DNA from: Baffinella frigidus | Lineage: Eukaryota; Cryptophyceae; Cryptomonadales; Baffinellaceae | DNA: 19,802 nucleotides | Assembly (NCBI GenBank): GCA_026770585.1 | Contig: MU646734.1 | Span: forward strand, 128,007 to 147,808 | Reading direction: 5' to 3' | In this document: piece after piece, positions 14,201-17,879 of the stretch | How positions within the stretch are numbered: position 1 is the stretch's first letter | Layout: each line of letters begins with the position of its first letter | The notes under the pieces: generated by a model | Seen by the model: only the letters and a program-made list of their open reading frames with translations | Databases searched by the model: none | Told to the model about the DNA's origin: nothing | Program-made: the position numbers and the translations under genes

Positions 14201-15655
14201 TGTCCGTTGATTGGTCTGTCCAATACTTGAACGGGTGTTTCCACCACTTGAATGCACATTGGAAATAATTAAACTGAAAATGTTAATAAATATAAATTAT
14301 TTGGAAACAGTTAGTGTGCCCAACACTTGACCGAGAGTGTCCAACACCTGGACGAGTGTGTCCAGCACTTGAATGCATAACGGAAATAATTAAACAATAC
14401 CTAAACATGTTAACAAATATGAGTTGTTTGGGGGAATTGAGTGTGTCCAGCACCTGAACGACTGTGTCCAACACCTGGACGATAGGATAAGTACACACTT
14501 GAGGGGTCCACGTCTAACTAGCCGCCTGAAGGAACGGCGTTTGAATTTTGTACCAGAAAGCGTATTGTAAGTGTGTCCAACACGAGCAGGTGGTCCAGCT
14601 GGTCGATAGACGGCCGATCACTGATGTGTTTCTCGACTAACCGTAACACCTCTTTTAGAGGTTTGTACGGGACCAGACCCTCTCTCAGAGGGTGTGTGCG
14701 GGACTACAAACAACATGTGAGAAAAAGCGTTCCGCGTTTCGGCAGGTGGTGCAACTCGTGGATCGCCGGCCGATCACTGATGTGGTAAACCCTAAACCCT
14801 AAACCCTAAACCCTAAACCCTGAACCCTAAACCCTAAACCCTAAACCCTAAACCCTAAACCCTAAACCCTAAACCCTAAACCCTAAACCCTAACCCAGGT
14901 CCTCGACTACCCCTTCAACCCCGACTGGCCGCCCGAGACAATGGCTACTCAGGTGGATATAAACCCCTCAGCCCCAACCCCCCAAACCCGAACATTGAAG
15001 CCCGGACCCGTACCTGTTTTCGCCTGCCTGGCCTCCCAAGAATATGGCTGCCCAGGTCGATATTTGCCAGAAACCCTAACCCCCTAAACCTTACAACCCC
15101 AACCTCCTAAACCCGAAATCCGAAACCCGAAACCCGAAGACCTAACCCCCTAAACCCTAAACCCCACTCGCTAAACCCCTGGATCCTTAACCCTGAACCC
15201 TGAACCTTAAACCCTGAACCGCAAACCGCAAACCCGAAACCCGAAACCCGAAACCCGAAACCCGAAACAGATGCTGGCGGTCCTATCGGCACAGCTCCCG
15301 GAATTTCGCGGTCCTGCCCCCCCTAACCCCTAGCCCCTGCACACTTGAATCCTGACCCTTCAGCCCTAAGCCCTAAACCCCAAACCTTAAACCCGAAACC
15401 CTGAACCCTACACCCGAAACCCTACACCCTAAACCCTAAGCCCTAAGCCCTAGGCCCTAAGCCCTAAAACCTAAACTCTACACCCTGAATCCTAAACCCT
15501 AAACTCTAAACCCTAAACCCTAAACCCTAAACCATAAATCATAAACCATAAACCACAATTCCTGAACCCGAAGCCCTACAGCAGGCAAGACGATCCAAGG
15601 GGTGCAGGCAGCGCTGCATGCGATGCAGAGCAAAGCGCCCGGCCCAGCCCGCTAG
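5120..15655 (+). CDS. BABAM2: BRE/BRCC45 (BABAM2) orthologue, 15 exons
   Basis: The product is the BRCC45 subunit of BRISC and BRCA1-A type complexes, where catalytically dead E2-like (UEV) domains hold together the K63-ubiquitin protease BRCC36, its MPN- partner and MERIT40. Fifteen exons joined in phase give about 373 residues; human and Arabidopsis proteins have about 383. Landmarks in order: FNDRFTLRV (DRF-L in both references), APPDLVF (PPD-IF), IIEWNVARPTALLRLLEELR (-WN---P--LLL), LKFEVESVV (plant LKFEIS), FIAALSQH (human YIAAFLSH), HLSLPLTFPQDKPAIVLQS (human HIDLPLFFPRDQP...QS), DYPFNPDWPPETMA (-YP-SPRW...MA). The two PP/FP-P segments are the proline loops of the N- and C-terminal UEV folds. 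All junction phases agree. One weak point is the exon 7/8 join. The gene is spread over 10.5 kb and padded by decayed exon copies and MITEs, so whether it still makes full-length mRNA is open. Confidence 0.85.
5428..5499 (+). CDS. BABAM2: BRE exon 2
   Basis: 24 codons after CTGGCAG|: PFKSSAGARFNDRFTLRVAL then GTGT, donor ACG|GTACTC, phase 0. DRFTLRV corresponds to the first strand of the N-terminal UEV domain (DRFTL in Arabidopsis, DRFKL in human). Confidence 0.85.
5602..5667 (+). CDS. BABAM2: BRE exon 3
   Basis: 22 codons between CCCTCAG| and GACGAG|GTCCCG, phase 0: VEWTLLLDATRPDAPPDLVF then DE. It matches the human WDII-(N/D)AQYPELPPDFIF segment, the E2-type proline loop. Confidence 0.88.
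5830..5925. repeat. Telomere-type CCCTAAA array in BRE intron 3
   Basis: About a dozen CCCTAAA units, most perfect, preceded (5700-5830) by CCGAAAT and CCCAAAA variants. An interstitial telomere-like tract inside an intron, C-rich strand in the sense direction. Confidence 0.92.
5939..6051 (+). CDS. BABAM2: BRE exon 4
   Basis: After ACGGGCAG|, 37 codons plus 2 nt to GCCAG|GTTGCG. Contains GIIEWNVARPTALLRLLEEL, matching the WN-P-LLL helix after the first UEV proline loop. The frame stays open well beyond the donor, but the donor is chosen because the truncated copy at 6386 has a GT at the same place and because phase 2 fits the next exon. Confidence 0.82.
6222..6369. mobile_element. 148-bp MITE, copy 2 (GATC ends)
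   Basis: Same length and ends as 2636-2783 but with the interior reversed: GATCTCATGTGGAAACACTT on the left, its inverse on the right. It separates intact BRE exon 4 from a decayed copy of that exon's 3' end. Confidence 0.92.
6386..6419 (+). pseudogene. Decayed copy of BRE exon 4 (3' end)
   Basis: CTCCTCCTCGAGGAGCTCCG followed by TGTCAA|GTTGCG repeats the end of exon 4 (LLEELR) with its donor. The 5' portion is missing; the copy begins shortly after the MITE end. Confidence 0.75.
6430..6610. repeat. Mixed heptamer DNA in BRE intron 4
   Basis: Blocks of CCCGAAA, AACACTA and AACACTG units. Part of the block (AACACTG units) is repeated at 6687-6706 before the second exon 5 copy, so exon and intron were duplicated together. 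Confidence 0.85.
6623..6672 (+). pseudogene. BRE exon 5, first copy (variant)
   Basis: Starts CAG|GCTGATTGAAGCGGCG like the intact copy 100 bp downstream and encodes LIEAAQLDVLAFA. It then diverges (GCGAACAAG|TGG) and lacks the GATACG|GTAC donor, so it is probably not spliced as such. Confidence 0.7.
6723..6771 (+). CDS. BABAM2: BRE exon 5
   Basis: 49 nt after GAGCAG|, ending GATACG|GTACCA: one base completing Arg plus LIEAARLDVLAFAEDT, phase 0 out. Together with exon 4 this gives EELRARLIEAARLDVLAFAE, a continuous helix in the position of the family's linker after the first UEV domain. Confidence 0.72.
6890..7660. repeat. Tandem array of exon-5 fragments in G-rich heptamer DNA
   Basis: Four further exon-5 fragments, each ending (C/G)GATACG|GT: 6993-7018, 7283-7304, 7367-7430 and 7577-7599. 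Repeated spacers carry GGTTTAGGGTGCATGGGTT. The copy at 7367-7430 is complete and in frame but has a small insertion containing CGTATCCTCC, the reverse complement of the exon's own end. Here the G-rich strand is sense, opposite to most introns of this gene. Confidence 0.75.
7072..7712. repeat. Exact 51-bp direct repeat (7072-7122, 7662-7712)
   Basis: ACTATTTGTACTAGAATCTT and the following 31 bp are identical in the two places. The first copy runs into a CCTTGAATTCAAGG palindrome that the second lacks. The identity suggests a recent event. Confidence 0.85.
7825..7877 (+). CDS. BABAM2: BRE exon 6
   Basis: 17 codons plus 2 nt between GCGAGCAG| and GTCCG|GTACCG: LKFEVESVVALCPSAQV. LKFEV aligns with the plant RLKFEIS segment. 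Phase 2 exit matches the one-base start of exon 7. Confidence 0.75.
7918..8047. repeat. Telomere-like DNA in BRE intron 6
   Basis: CCCTAAA, CCCTGAA and AACCTAA heptamers, C-rich strand sense, ending at the acceptor of the first exon 7 copy. Confidence 0.85.
8051..8100 (+). pseudogene. BRE exon 7, truncated first copy
   Basis: ACTAG|G then FVDRASMLVECVLP, the same codons as the intact copy at 8208, diverging after the CCC codon. Followed by about 100 bp of unique DNA before the second copy. Confidence 0.75.
8208..8344 (+). CDS. BABAM2: BRE exon 7
   Basis: After GGGCAG|, one base plus 45 codons: FVDRASMLVECVLPISLEAA ... APPVRLVCLYL. It fits the family's strand pair before the central linker (plant -VKFAVPL... 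KVYLQVIYP). The only usable donor is CTAG|GTTGAC, which lies where a two-hairpin repeat begins. It leaves phase 1, which works with the inner acceptor of exon 8 (GCTAG|CG). The original exon end may have been lost. Confidence 0.65.
8345..8480 (-). repeat. Two-hairpin repeat element, reversed diverged copy
   Basis: The reverse complement contains CTTGAC, 24 nt, GTCAACGTTGGAGC, then a weakened CTAACCA/TAGTGAG stem, as in the copies at 481, 19223 and 19553. It directly abuts the end of BRE exon 7. Confidence 0.6.
8506..8613. mobile_element. Inverted-repeat element with CTGTTTTGGCT ends
   Basis: 8506-8533 and 8586-8613 are inverted repeats (CTGTTTTGGCT, later GTGGGTGTG). The middle is TTTAGGG-like. 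A further AGCCAAAACAG word at 8671-8681 may be a second right end. Confidence 0.65.
8678..8708. repeat. AGTAGTC heptamer array
   Basis: About four units of a 7-bp repeat (AGTAGTC) unrelated to telomeric sequence, again with a 7-bp period. Confidence 0.85.
8827..9011 (+). pseudogene. Two truncated copies of BRE exon 8
   Basis: 8827-8873 and 8970-9011 each begin CAG|GCTAGCGCT(A/G)AGGCTGG, encode LRLD(R/Q)NLKDV and then run into heptamer DNA at the same point (GTGCAACCT). They are identical truncations, so one was copied from the other after the break. Confidence 0.8.
9074..9150 (+). CDS. BABAM2: BRE exon 8
   Basis: The only complete copy: LRLDRNLKDVRASLAYPPDV then EDCMQ, donor CATGCAG|GTTATT, phase 0. 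Two acceptors are possible: CAG at 9068 (phase 2) or TAG at 9073 (phase 1); the latter keeps frame with exon 7. PPDVEDCM aligns with the plant PPWLDGMCM linker. Partial copies at 9363 and 9584 have Trp or stop variants here. Confidence 0.72.
9200..9356. mobile_element. Fold-back MITE, about 157 bp
   Basis: Ends AGGTCAGG and CCTGACCT, with long arms containing CGTCTTTTTGAGAAAAAA and TCGAAAATGAACTTTTGTGC mirrored on the right. The centre carries ATTTTAGGCAT / ATGCCTAAGAT. The 3' part of another exon 8 copy (9363-9402) starts right after it, so the insertion probably lies in a duplicated exon. Confidence 0.85.
9363..9402 (+). pseudogene. BRE exon 8 fragment (3' half)
   Basis: GTCCCTCGCCTATCCTCCTG and the following bases encode SLAYPPDVEDWMQ with donor CAG|GTTACG. 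The 5' half is missing; the fold-back MITE ends just upstream. Confidence 0.78.
9584..9652 (+). pseudogene. BRE exon 8 copy with in-frame stop
   Basis: GGATCGGAATCTGAAAGACG onward matches exon 8 to its donor (CAG|GTTTGC), but GACTGAATG creates a TGA where the intact copy has GACTGCATG. The acceptor side is lost in G-rich heptamer DNA. Confidence 0.8.
9793..9856 (+). pseudogene. Diverged BRE exon 8-like copy
   Basis: CTGAGGATCGGAACCTGGAG encodes LRxDRNLEDV-like codons ending LVQ|GTTCAG. It is more diverged than other copies and is itself present in inverted form at 10078-10120 and 10676-10745. Confidence 0.6.
9918..10067. mobile_element. 150-bp fold-back MITE
   Basis: Long near-perfect arms: TTATCTCAGAAAACGAGTTC at the left, its inverse at 10048-10067, continuing through AAGTCAATTC(T/C)CCTACAAA. 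The centre has a second stem GTCAACTTA / TAAGTTGAC. Both sides are GATTCGTATC, so the flank may be a 10-bp direct duplication or part of the surrounding inverted repeat. Confidence 0.88.
10140..10360. repeat. Heptamer-type DNA before BRE exon 9
   Basis: CCCTGAA, CCCTAAC and ACACATA/CATAACA units; no coding signal. The CATAACACA words recur at 11060-11165 before the second exon 9 copy, so intron and exon were duplicated together. Confidence 0.75.
10364..10647 (+). pseudogene. BRE exon 9 copy split by a 213-bp insertion
   Basis: CAG|GCGGGGTGT...ACGCACGCCTT is followed by the element at 10405-10617 and then TTCGACGTCGAGCCCCTCGC. Removing the element with one TT restores GCCTTCGACGTC, matching GCCTTCGACTTC in the intact copy at 11178. 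The exon end (CTACAG|ATT) lacks a GT donor. Confidence 0.8.
10405..10617. mobile_element. 213-bp terminal-inverted-repeat element in an exon copy
   Basis: Terminal repeats of about 31 bp: CCACTCGAGACTGGAAGAG... against CCACTCGAGGCTGGAAGAG... on the opposite end. A 2-bp TT target duplication (10403-10404, 10618-10619) is implied by the interrupted codon. It contains a perfect 28-bp palindrome at 10513-10540 (CGTCCCCGCTCGAATTCGAG at its left). No protein encoded; non-autonomous. Confidence 0.85.
10799..11003. repeat. 107-bp tandem duplication
   Basis: Units begin at 10799 and 10906; both contain TTTCAAACCTCAACTT, GGGGAAAGTTGACTTTCAGG and GATTCCGGGGGTATT. The junction CGCCCTACAGATT resembles the end of the broken exon 9 copy (CGCCCTACAGATT at 10639-10651), so the duplication may have captured it. 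Confidence 0.85.
11178..11246 (+). CDS. BABAM2: BRE exon 9
   Basis: 23 codons between ACGGCAG| and GATCAG|GTTGCT, phase 0: AACPMWTAGATHAFDFVPLV then QDQ. It matches the family's short CLIDYVPQV / MAEYLPNLEE stretch, the link into the second UEV domain. Confidence 0.78.
11590..11712. repeat. Telomere-like DNA before BRE exon 10
   Basis: CCCTAAA/CCCCAAA-type units with the C-rich strand sense, ending at the acceptor CCCCCAG|GTGCAA. Confidence 0.8.
11713..11760 (+). pseudogene. BRE exon 10, truncated first copy
   Basis: CCCCCAG| then VQRKASARSMRACFV, parallel to VQRKATARHMRSRFI of the intact copy, after which the sequence runs into CCCCAAA-type DNA. Confidence 0.78.
11886..12020 (+). CDS. BABAM2: BRE exon 10
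   Basis: 45 codons after AAAAG|, ending TTCGAC|GTGATC, phase 0: VQRKATARHMRSRFIAALSQ ... SASFLIDLDHTFD. RSRFIAALSQH corresponds to human KRREYIAAFLSH, the opening helix of the C-terminal UEV domain. The acceptor (CCCCAAAAG) has a poorer context than others. Confidence 0.78.
12047..12105. repeat. GGGTGTA heptamer array
   Basis: About eight units of GGGTGTA/GGGTGCA between exon 10 copies, G-rich strand sense. A related GTGTAGG-rich stretch follows at 12220-12345. Confidence 0.9.
12110..12194 (+). pseudogene. BRE exon 10 copy (3' two-thirds)
   Basis: Encodes LSQHLTPLTSSPGGASASFL then IDLDHTFD with donor GAC|GTGTGC. Mostly synonymous differences from exon 10 suggest selection acted on this copy for some time. 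Its 5' end is lost in the GGGTGTA array. Confidence 0.78.
12349..12540 (+). pseudogene. BRE exon 10 copy with internal duplication
   Basis: LSEHLTPLTSWPGGGNFSF is followed by about 70 bp of other sequence and then GSFSFLVDLDHSFHL, so the segment GG-(N/S)FSF occurs twice. The usual GAC|GTG donor is replaced by CACCTGCGT. It could be an alternative exon but no clean splice pair is visible. Confidence 0.65.
12698..12742 (+). pseudogene. BRE exon 11, truncated first copy
   Basis: CTGCAG| then AVVHLSLSPTFPQP, the start of exon 11, ending in heptamer DNA. Confidence 0.8.
12743..12937. repeat. CCCTGAA / CCCTGGA heptamer array in a BRE intron
   Basis: About 20 units of CCCTGAA, CCCTGGA and CCCTAAA with the C-rich strand sense, running to the exon 11 acceptor. 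Confidence 0.88.
12938..13003 (+). CDS. BABAM2: BRE exon 11
   Basis: 22 codons between GAATCAG| and CAAAGC|GTACGC: AVVHLSLPLTFPQDKPAIVL then QS. It is the clearest single match to the family, equal to human VHIDLPLFFPRDQPTL--QS, i.e. the proline loop of the second UEV fold. All copies of this exon end in the same AAAGC|GT donor. Confidence 0.9.
13075..13465 (+). pseudogene. Two short 3' fragments of BRE exon 11
   Basis: 13075-13088 (GGCGTCCTCCAAAGC|GTAAGC) and 13436-13465 (ACAAGCGGCCATCATCCTCC ... AAAGC|GTGCGC) keep only the last codons and the donor. The second begins directly after the inverted 245-bp element. Confidence 0.72.
13678..13720 (+). pseudogene. BRE exon 11 copy (3' part, intact frame)
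   Basis: Encodes PPTFPQDKPAIILQS with donor AAAGC|GTACGC; the first eight codons and acceptor are missing. A decayed remnant (GCGTCCTGCAAAGAGTAA) is also seen at 13909-13926. Confidence 0.75.
13734..13857. mobile_element. Fold-back MITE with GCC-GTCGG palindrome core
   Basis: Ends CCCTCACAACTTGGGCAAAT and the inverse of AACCCTCACAGTCTGGGCAA. The centre is a perfect hairpin GGCCGTCGG-AAT-CCGACGGCC (13797-13817). It lies just after the donor of the exon 11 copy at 13678. Confidence 0.85.
13927..14224. other. Intron stretch without recognised genes
   Basis: Contains GCAGCAC(A/G)ACTAA twice (14058, 14104) with GAGCGTTTAGG / CTCGGGAGTTTAGG between, a small imperfect duplication. Otherwise unique sequence with no heptamer array; no coding match to BRE. 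Confidence 0.5.
14225..14480. repeat. AT-rich tandem repeat, about 121-bp unit with 20-bp subrepeats
   Basis: CACTTGAATGCA ... GGAAATAATTAAAC occurs at 14245 and 14366. Between and after are degenerate 20-bp units of the form GTGTCCAACACCTGGACGA. AT content is well above the surrounding DNA. Confidence 0.8.
14590..14625 (+). pseudogene. BRE exon 12, first copy
   Basis: GAGCAG| then VVQLVDRRPITD, identical in protein to exon 12 but continuing into GTGTTTCTCGACTAA, without the GTGGTAAAC donor context of the later copy. GTGTTT could serve as an alternative donor. Confidence 0.7.
14746..14784 (+). CDS. BABAM2: BRE exon 12
   Basis: 13 codons between TTCGGCAG| and GATGTG|GTAAAC: VVQLVDRRPITDV, phase 0. 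It fills the variable loop between QS and -YP-SPRW in the second UEV domain. The two copies differ mainly at synonymous positions (CAG/CAA, CTG/CTC, AGA/CGC). Confidence 0.75.
14786..14896. repeat. Near-perfect CCCTAAA array (about 15 units)
   Basis: The longest clean telomere-type tract in the window, lying wholly within the 114-bp intron between exons 12 and 13. Only one unit deviates (CCCTGAA). Confidence 0.95.
14899..14952 (+). CDS. BABAM2: BRE exon 13
   Basis: 18 codons between ACCCAG| and ACTCAG|GTGGAT: VLDYPFNPDWPPETMATQ. It matches human NYPYSPRWDGNEMA and plant DYPWSPRWEPSQMA closely. Confidence 0.9.
15021..15055 (+). pseudogene. BRE exon 13 fragment
   Basis: CCTGGCCTCCCAAGAATATG and CTGCCCAG|GTCGAT encode W-PPKNMAAQ, the second half of exon 13 with donor; the acceptor half is gone. 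Confidence 0.75.
15070..15268. repeat. Heptamer DNA ending in a CCCGAAA array
   Basis: CCCTAAA, CCCTGAA then a clean CCCGAAA block (15229-15265) running into the exon 14 acceptor. Confidence 0.9.
15271..15310 (+). CDS. BABAM2: BRE exon 14
   Basis: Acceptor GAAACAG|, 13 codons plus one base: MLAVLSAQLPEFR, donor CGCG|GTCCTG. Corresponds to the C-terminal helix (human -AYFKTFVPQFQEA). Reading through the donor would instead give RGPAPPNP and a TAG at 15329-15331, a possible shorter C-terminus. Confidence 0.72.
15332..15580. repeat. Heptamer DNA in the last BRE intron
   Basis: CCCTAAA, CCCTAAG, CCCGAAA and CATAAAC units, C-rich strand sense, up to the exon 15 acceptor. Confidence 0.88.
15585..15655 (+). 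CDS. BABAM2: BRE terminal exon 15
   Basis: Acceptor TACAGCAG|GC completes a Gly codon from exon 14. Then KTIQGVQAALHAMQSKAPGP, AR and TAG at 15653-15655. The phase match and an intervening typical intron support it. No close family match is expected at this variable end. GCCCAGCCCGCTAGCGA around the stop recurs at 15913-15929 in the satellite. Confidence 0.6.
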
Positions 15656-16300
15656 CGAGAACGAACCGAGAGAGAGAGAGAGAGAGAGAGAGAACGAGAG
15701 AGAGAGGGAGAGAGAGACCTTTATAAATACCAACACGGCCGACATGTAAGCTACAGAGGACGGGCCCGCCTCGGTACGGGTAGAGAGAGAGGGAGAGGGA
15801 GAGAGGGGGGGGGGGAGAGAGAGAGAGAGAGATTAAAATACCAACACAGCCGCCATGCATGCACGCTCACAGACGAAGCTAGGACGGGCCCGCCTCGGGG
15901 CAGGAGGCGCCAGGCCCAGCCCGCTAGCGATGAGGCCCCGCTTGGGTCGAGAGGCGTCTCGCAAGGCCGTGAGGCAAGTCAACCAGAGGCTCGCGACCTG
16001 GCCCATGGCCGAGGCTCGCTACCTGTCTGGCCGAGGCTCACAAGCGAGGACCAACAGAGAGAGACCGTCATAAATACTAACACGCCCGCCATGTATATGC
16101 CCGTTAAGTGGCCCTTAGGCTCATACGCCCTACCGTAGGGCCCTAGGACCTGCCTAGGACCTCTGCGGATCGTTTTCGACCCGCTGGCCACTTTAGGGAT
16201 GCTAGAGAGGACGGGCCCGCCTCGGTGCGGCTAGAGGGAGAGAGAGAGGGAGAGGGAGAGAGAGGCATGTATTAAAATACCAACACGGCCGCAATTTACG
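15656..16300. repeat. GA-rich satellite with TATAAATA / GCCGCCATG modules
   Basis: Repeating modules: a GA microsatellite (15667-15718, 15783-15832, 16225-16263), then (T)ATAAATA or ATTAAAATA, then CCAACACGGCCGCCATG or variants (15720, 15835, 16071, 16268), and GACGGGCCCGCCTCGG (15758, 15883, 16209). Diverged modules recur at 17310, 18820 and 19110. Not obviously coding. Confidence 0.75.
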
Positions 16301-16347
16301 CACCCCCAGCGAGGCTGTGTCTCAGCAGGACCGCGAAAGGCAGCTAA

Positions 16348-16453
16348 GACGGGCCCGCCTCGGGGCAAGAGTTTTGGACGGGCCCGCCTCGGGGCAAGAG
16401 TTTTGGACGGGCCCGCCTCGGGGCAAGAGTTTTGGACGGGCCCGCCTCGGGGC
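16348..16453. repeat. 29-bp tandem repeat, nearly 4 units
   Basis: Units start at 16348, 16377, 16406 and 16435: GACGGGCCCGCCTCGGGGCA followed by AGAGTTTTG. The first three are identical, indicating recent expansion of part of the satellite module. Confidence 0.95.
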
Positions 16454-16747
16454 AGAAGACGCAGCCAAATTCTGAAGCGGCTTAGCTGCGCTTAGGGCGG
16501 AGGCGGTTTGTTCGTTTTTTTGGGAAACAACAGGTGGAGGGGGTTGGCGTTGCTCGTCACTAGATAACGCCTCCTAGGACCCTGCGGCAGGCCGATGCCT
16601 AGGCCCTTATCCCTTAAGTGGCCAGTAGGCTCATACGCCCTACCGTAGGGCCCTAGCTAGGACCTGCCTAGGACCTCTTGGCCATCAAATTTGACGGCAT
16701 GGCCACTTGAGGGATAGTGATCCTTTTGGGGGGGGGGCGTTTTCTTG

Positions 16748-16964
16748 TCGAGGTACCCCTGTAGCGCACGGTGTAGGCCCCTCTGCCTTTATCGAGAAAG
16801 AGAAAAGTGCGTCTCTCACTCTCGCGGGTGGTGGTGTGTGGGGGGGTGTTGGAAGAGAATGCAGGGGTACCTCGAAAAAGAACCCACACCCTACTGTAGG
16901 CCTATCTAGGACCCTTGGGTGATCCTGGGGGGGGGGGGGGGTCTTAAAATCGAGGCACCCCTGC
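16748..16964. mobile_element. GTACCTC-family MITE (16862-16964) and a lone end (16748-16764)
   Basis: 16862-16964 has ends CAGGGGTACCTCGA and TCGAGGCACCCCTG and an interior CCCTACTGTAGGCC with a 16-G run. 16748-16764 (TCGAGGTACCCCTGTAG) is a right end without its left partner. Confidence 0.75.
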
Positions 16965-17133
16965 AGCAAGTGGCGCGGGGGCGGGTTCGCACGAAGGTGT
17001 AGAGTGTGGACGACCTCTCTCGTCGTCCCTGCTCAGACACTGCCTCGGTCGGGCTGCAGGCATGCATTACATTGCTGAATAAGTTTCGGCGCTGCCTTAT
17101 CCCTCAGAGCAGTTTTCACATCTGACGGCCATG
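16965..17133. other. Spacer without recognised genes
   Basis: Contains CGACCTCTCTCGTCGTCCCTGC, truncated here in quotation terms to CTCTCTCG...CCCTGCTCAGA, similar to 4592-4609, showing that MITE-flanking DNA is repeated between the two intergenic regions. No coding signal. Confidence 0.45.
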
Positions 17134-17340
17134 TATCCCTTAAGTGGCCAGTAGGCTCATACGTCCTACCGTAGGGCCCTAGGACCTGTCTAGGACCTCT
17201 TGCGGGTCAATTTTGACCCCCTGGCCGCTTAAAGGATACACTCCGACACATGCTATTTGTGAGTATCACCTTTATCAATACCCGCAGGTTACGAGGCATC
17301 TGAGAGAGACCTTCATTATTGCCAACGCGGGCGCCATGTA

Positions 17341-17460
17341 CAGGGGTTACTCAACAATCAGGGCACGCACCGCCCCTAGGGTGGTCCTATGCTCCTAGGA
17401 CTAATCCTACCGTAGGACTCTAGGGCGGTGCGTGACCTTAACAATGCCGAGTAACCCCTG
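17341..17460. mobile_element. 120-bp MITE with CAGGGGTTACTC ends
   Basis: Inverted ends CAGGGGTTACTCAACA and GAGTAACCCCTG, then GTGACCTTAA-type and GGGCACGCACCGCC / GGCGGTGCGTG arms. The interior has the same CCTAGGACT/CCTACCGTAGG core as the GTACCTC family. A partial relative is at 4545-4690. Confidence 0.85.
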
Positions 17461-17596
17461 CATCCCCTCTCACGCAAGGCAGGGGATACTTTCGAGGAAG
17501 GACACAAACACCTTCACTATCACGGTCTTACTAGGGGTCTGACCCATAGTCATCCTAGACACGTTCCCTGAGGCGGGCCGGCATAGGGTTTAGGGG

Positions 17597-17635
17597 TTAG
17601 AGTTTAGGATCCTGGTCCAGGAGCGCGTCGGAATG
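17597..17635 (-). pseudogene. Gene C terminal-exon fragment with stop
   Basis: On the - strand this reads DALLDQDPKL then TAA (17597-17599). It resembles DAFLNQDPK at about 17800-17825 and DSLLNKDP in the copy at 18020-18094. The rest of the exon is missing; a MITE (17663-17785) lies just upstream on the - strand. Confidence 0.55.
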
Positions 17636-17662
17636 CTATCCGCCATCCGCTACTTAAAGGAA

Positions 17663-17785
17663 CTATAGAGGTACCTCGCTCATAAGAAACCGCCGCCCCC
17701 CTAGAACCAGCATAGGGCCCTACGCATAGACCTACTGTATGGTCCTAGGGTGGGGTGGTTTCTTATGAGCGAGGTATCCCTGTAG
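17663..17785. mobile_element. GTACCTCGCTCAT-type MITE, full length
   Basis: Ends CTATAGAGGTACCTCGCTCA and, inverted, TGAGCGAGGTATCCCTGTAG. The internal arm ATAAGAAACC(G/A)CC is mirrored. Core CCTACTGTATGGTCCTAGG. The best preserved member with 3198-3316. Confidence 0.9.
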
Positions 17786-17799
17786 GGGGCCACTCGAGG

Positions 17800-17876
17800 C
17801 ATGTTGAGGGTTTCGGGTCCTGGTTGAGGAACGCGTCTTTCTCCGCTCCCCCGAGAATCTCCTCCAACTCCTCTTC
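17800..17876 (-). pseudogene. Gene C terminal-exon copy reading into a MITE
   Basis: - strand: EEELEEILGGAEKDAFLNQD then PKPSTCLEWPPTG and on into the MITE, where a TAA follows. Acceptor side is CTAG|GGTGAAGAGG, less convincing than the next copy. Confidence 0.55.
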
Positions 17877-17879
17877 ACC

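Larger units (their letters stand above)
16101..17238. mobile_element. CCCTTAAGTGGCC MITE, three copies
   Basis: Copies at 16101-16199, 16608-16716 and 17134-17238, all in the same orientation. Ends are TATCCCTTAAGTGGCC and the inverse GGCCACTT(A/G)AGGGATA. The interior has CTCATACGCCCTACCGTAGG and CCTAGGACCT words like those in the GTACCTC family, so the two families are related or exchange internal sequence. Confidence 0.88.

Noticed and set aside
14786-14896. Chromosome end or fused telomere
   Set aside because: The CCCTAAA tract is only about 110 bp, lies precisely between two BRE exons and is followed by unbroken gene sequence, so it is interstitial.
15576-15860. - strand SLSLSLS-type open frames
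   Set aside because: Translation of GA microsatellites.
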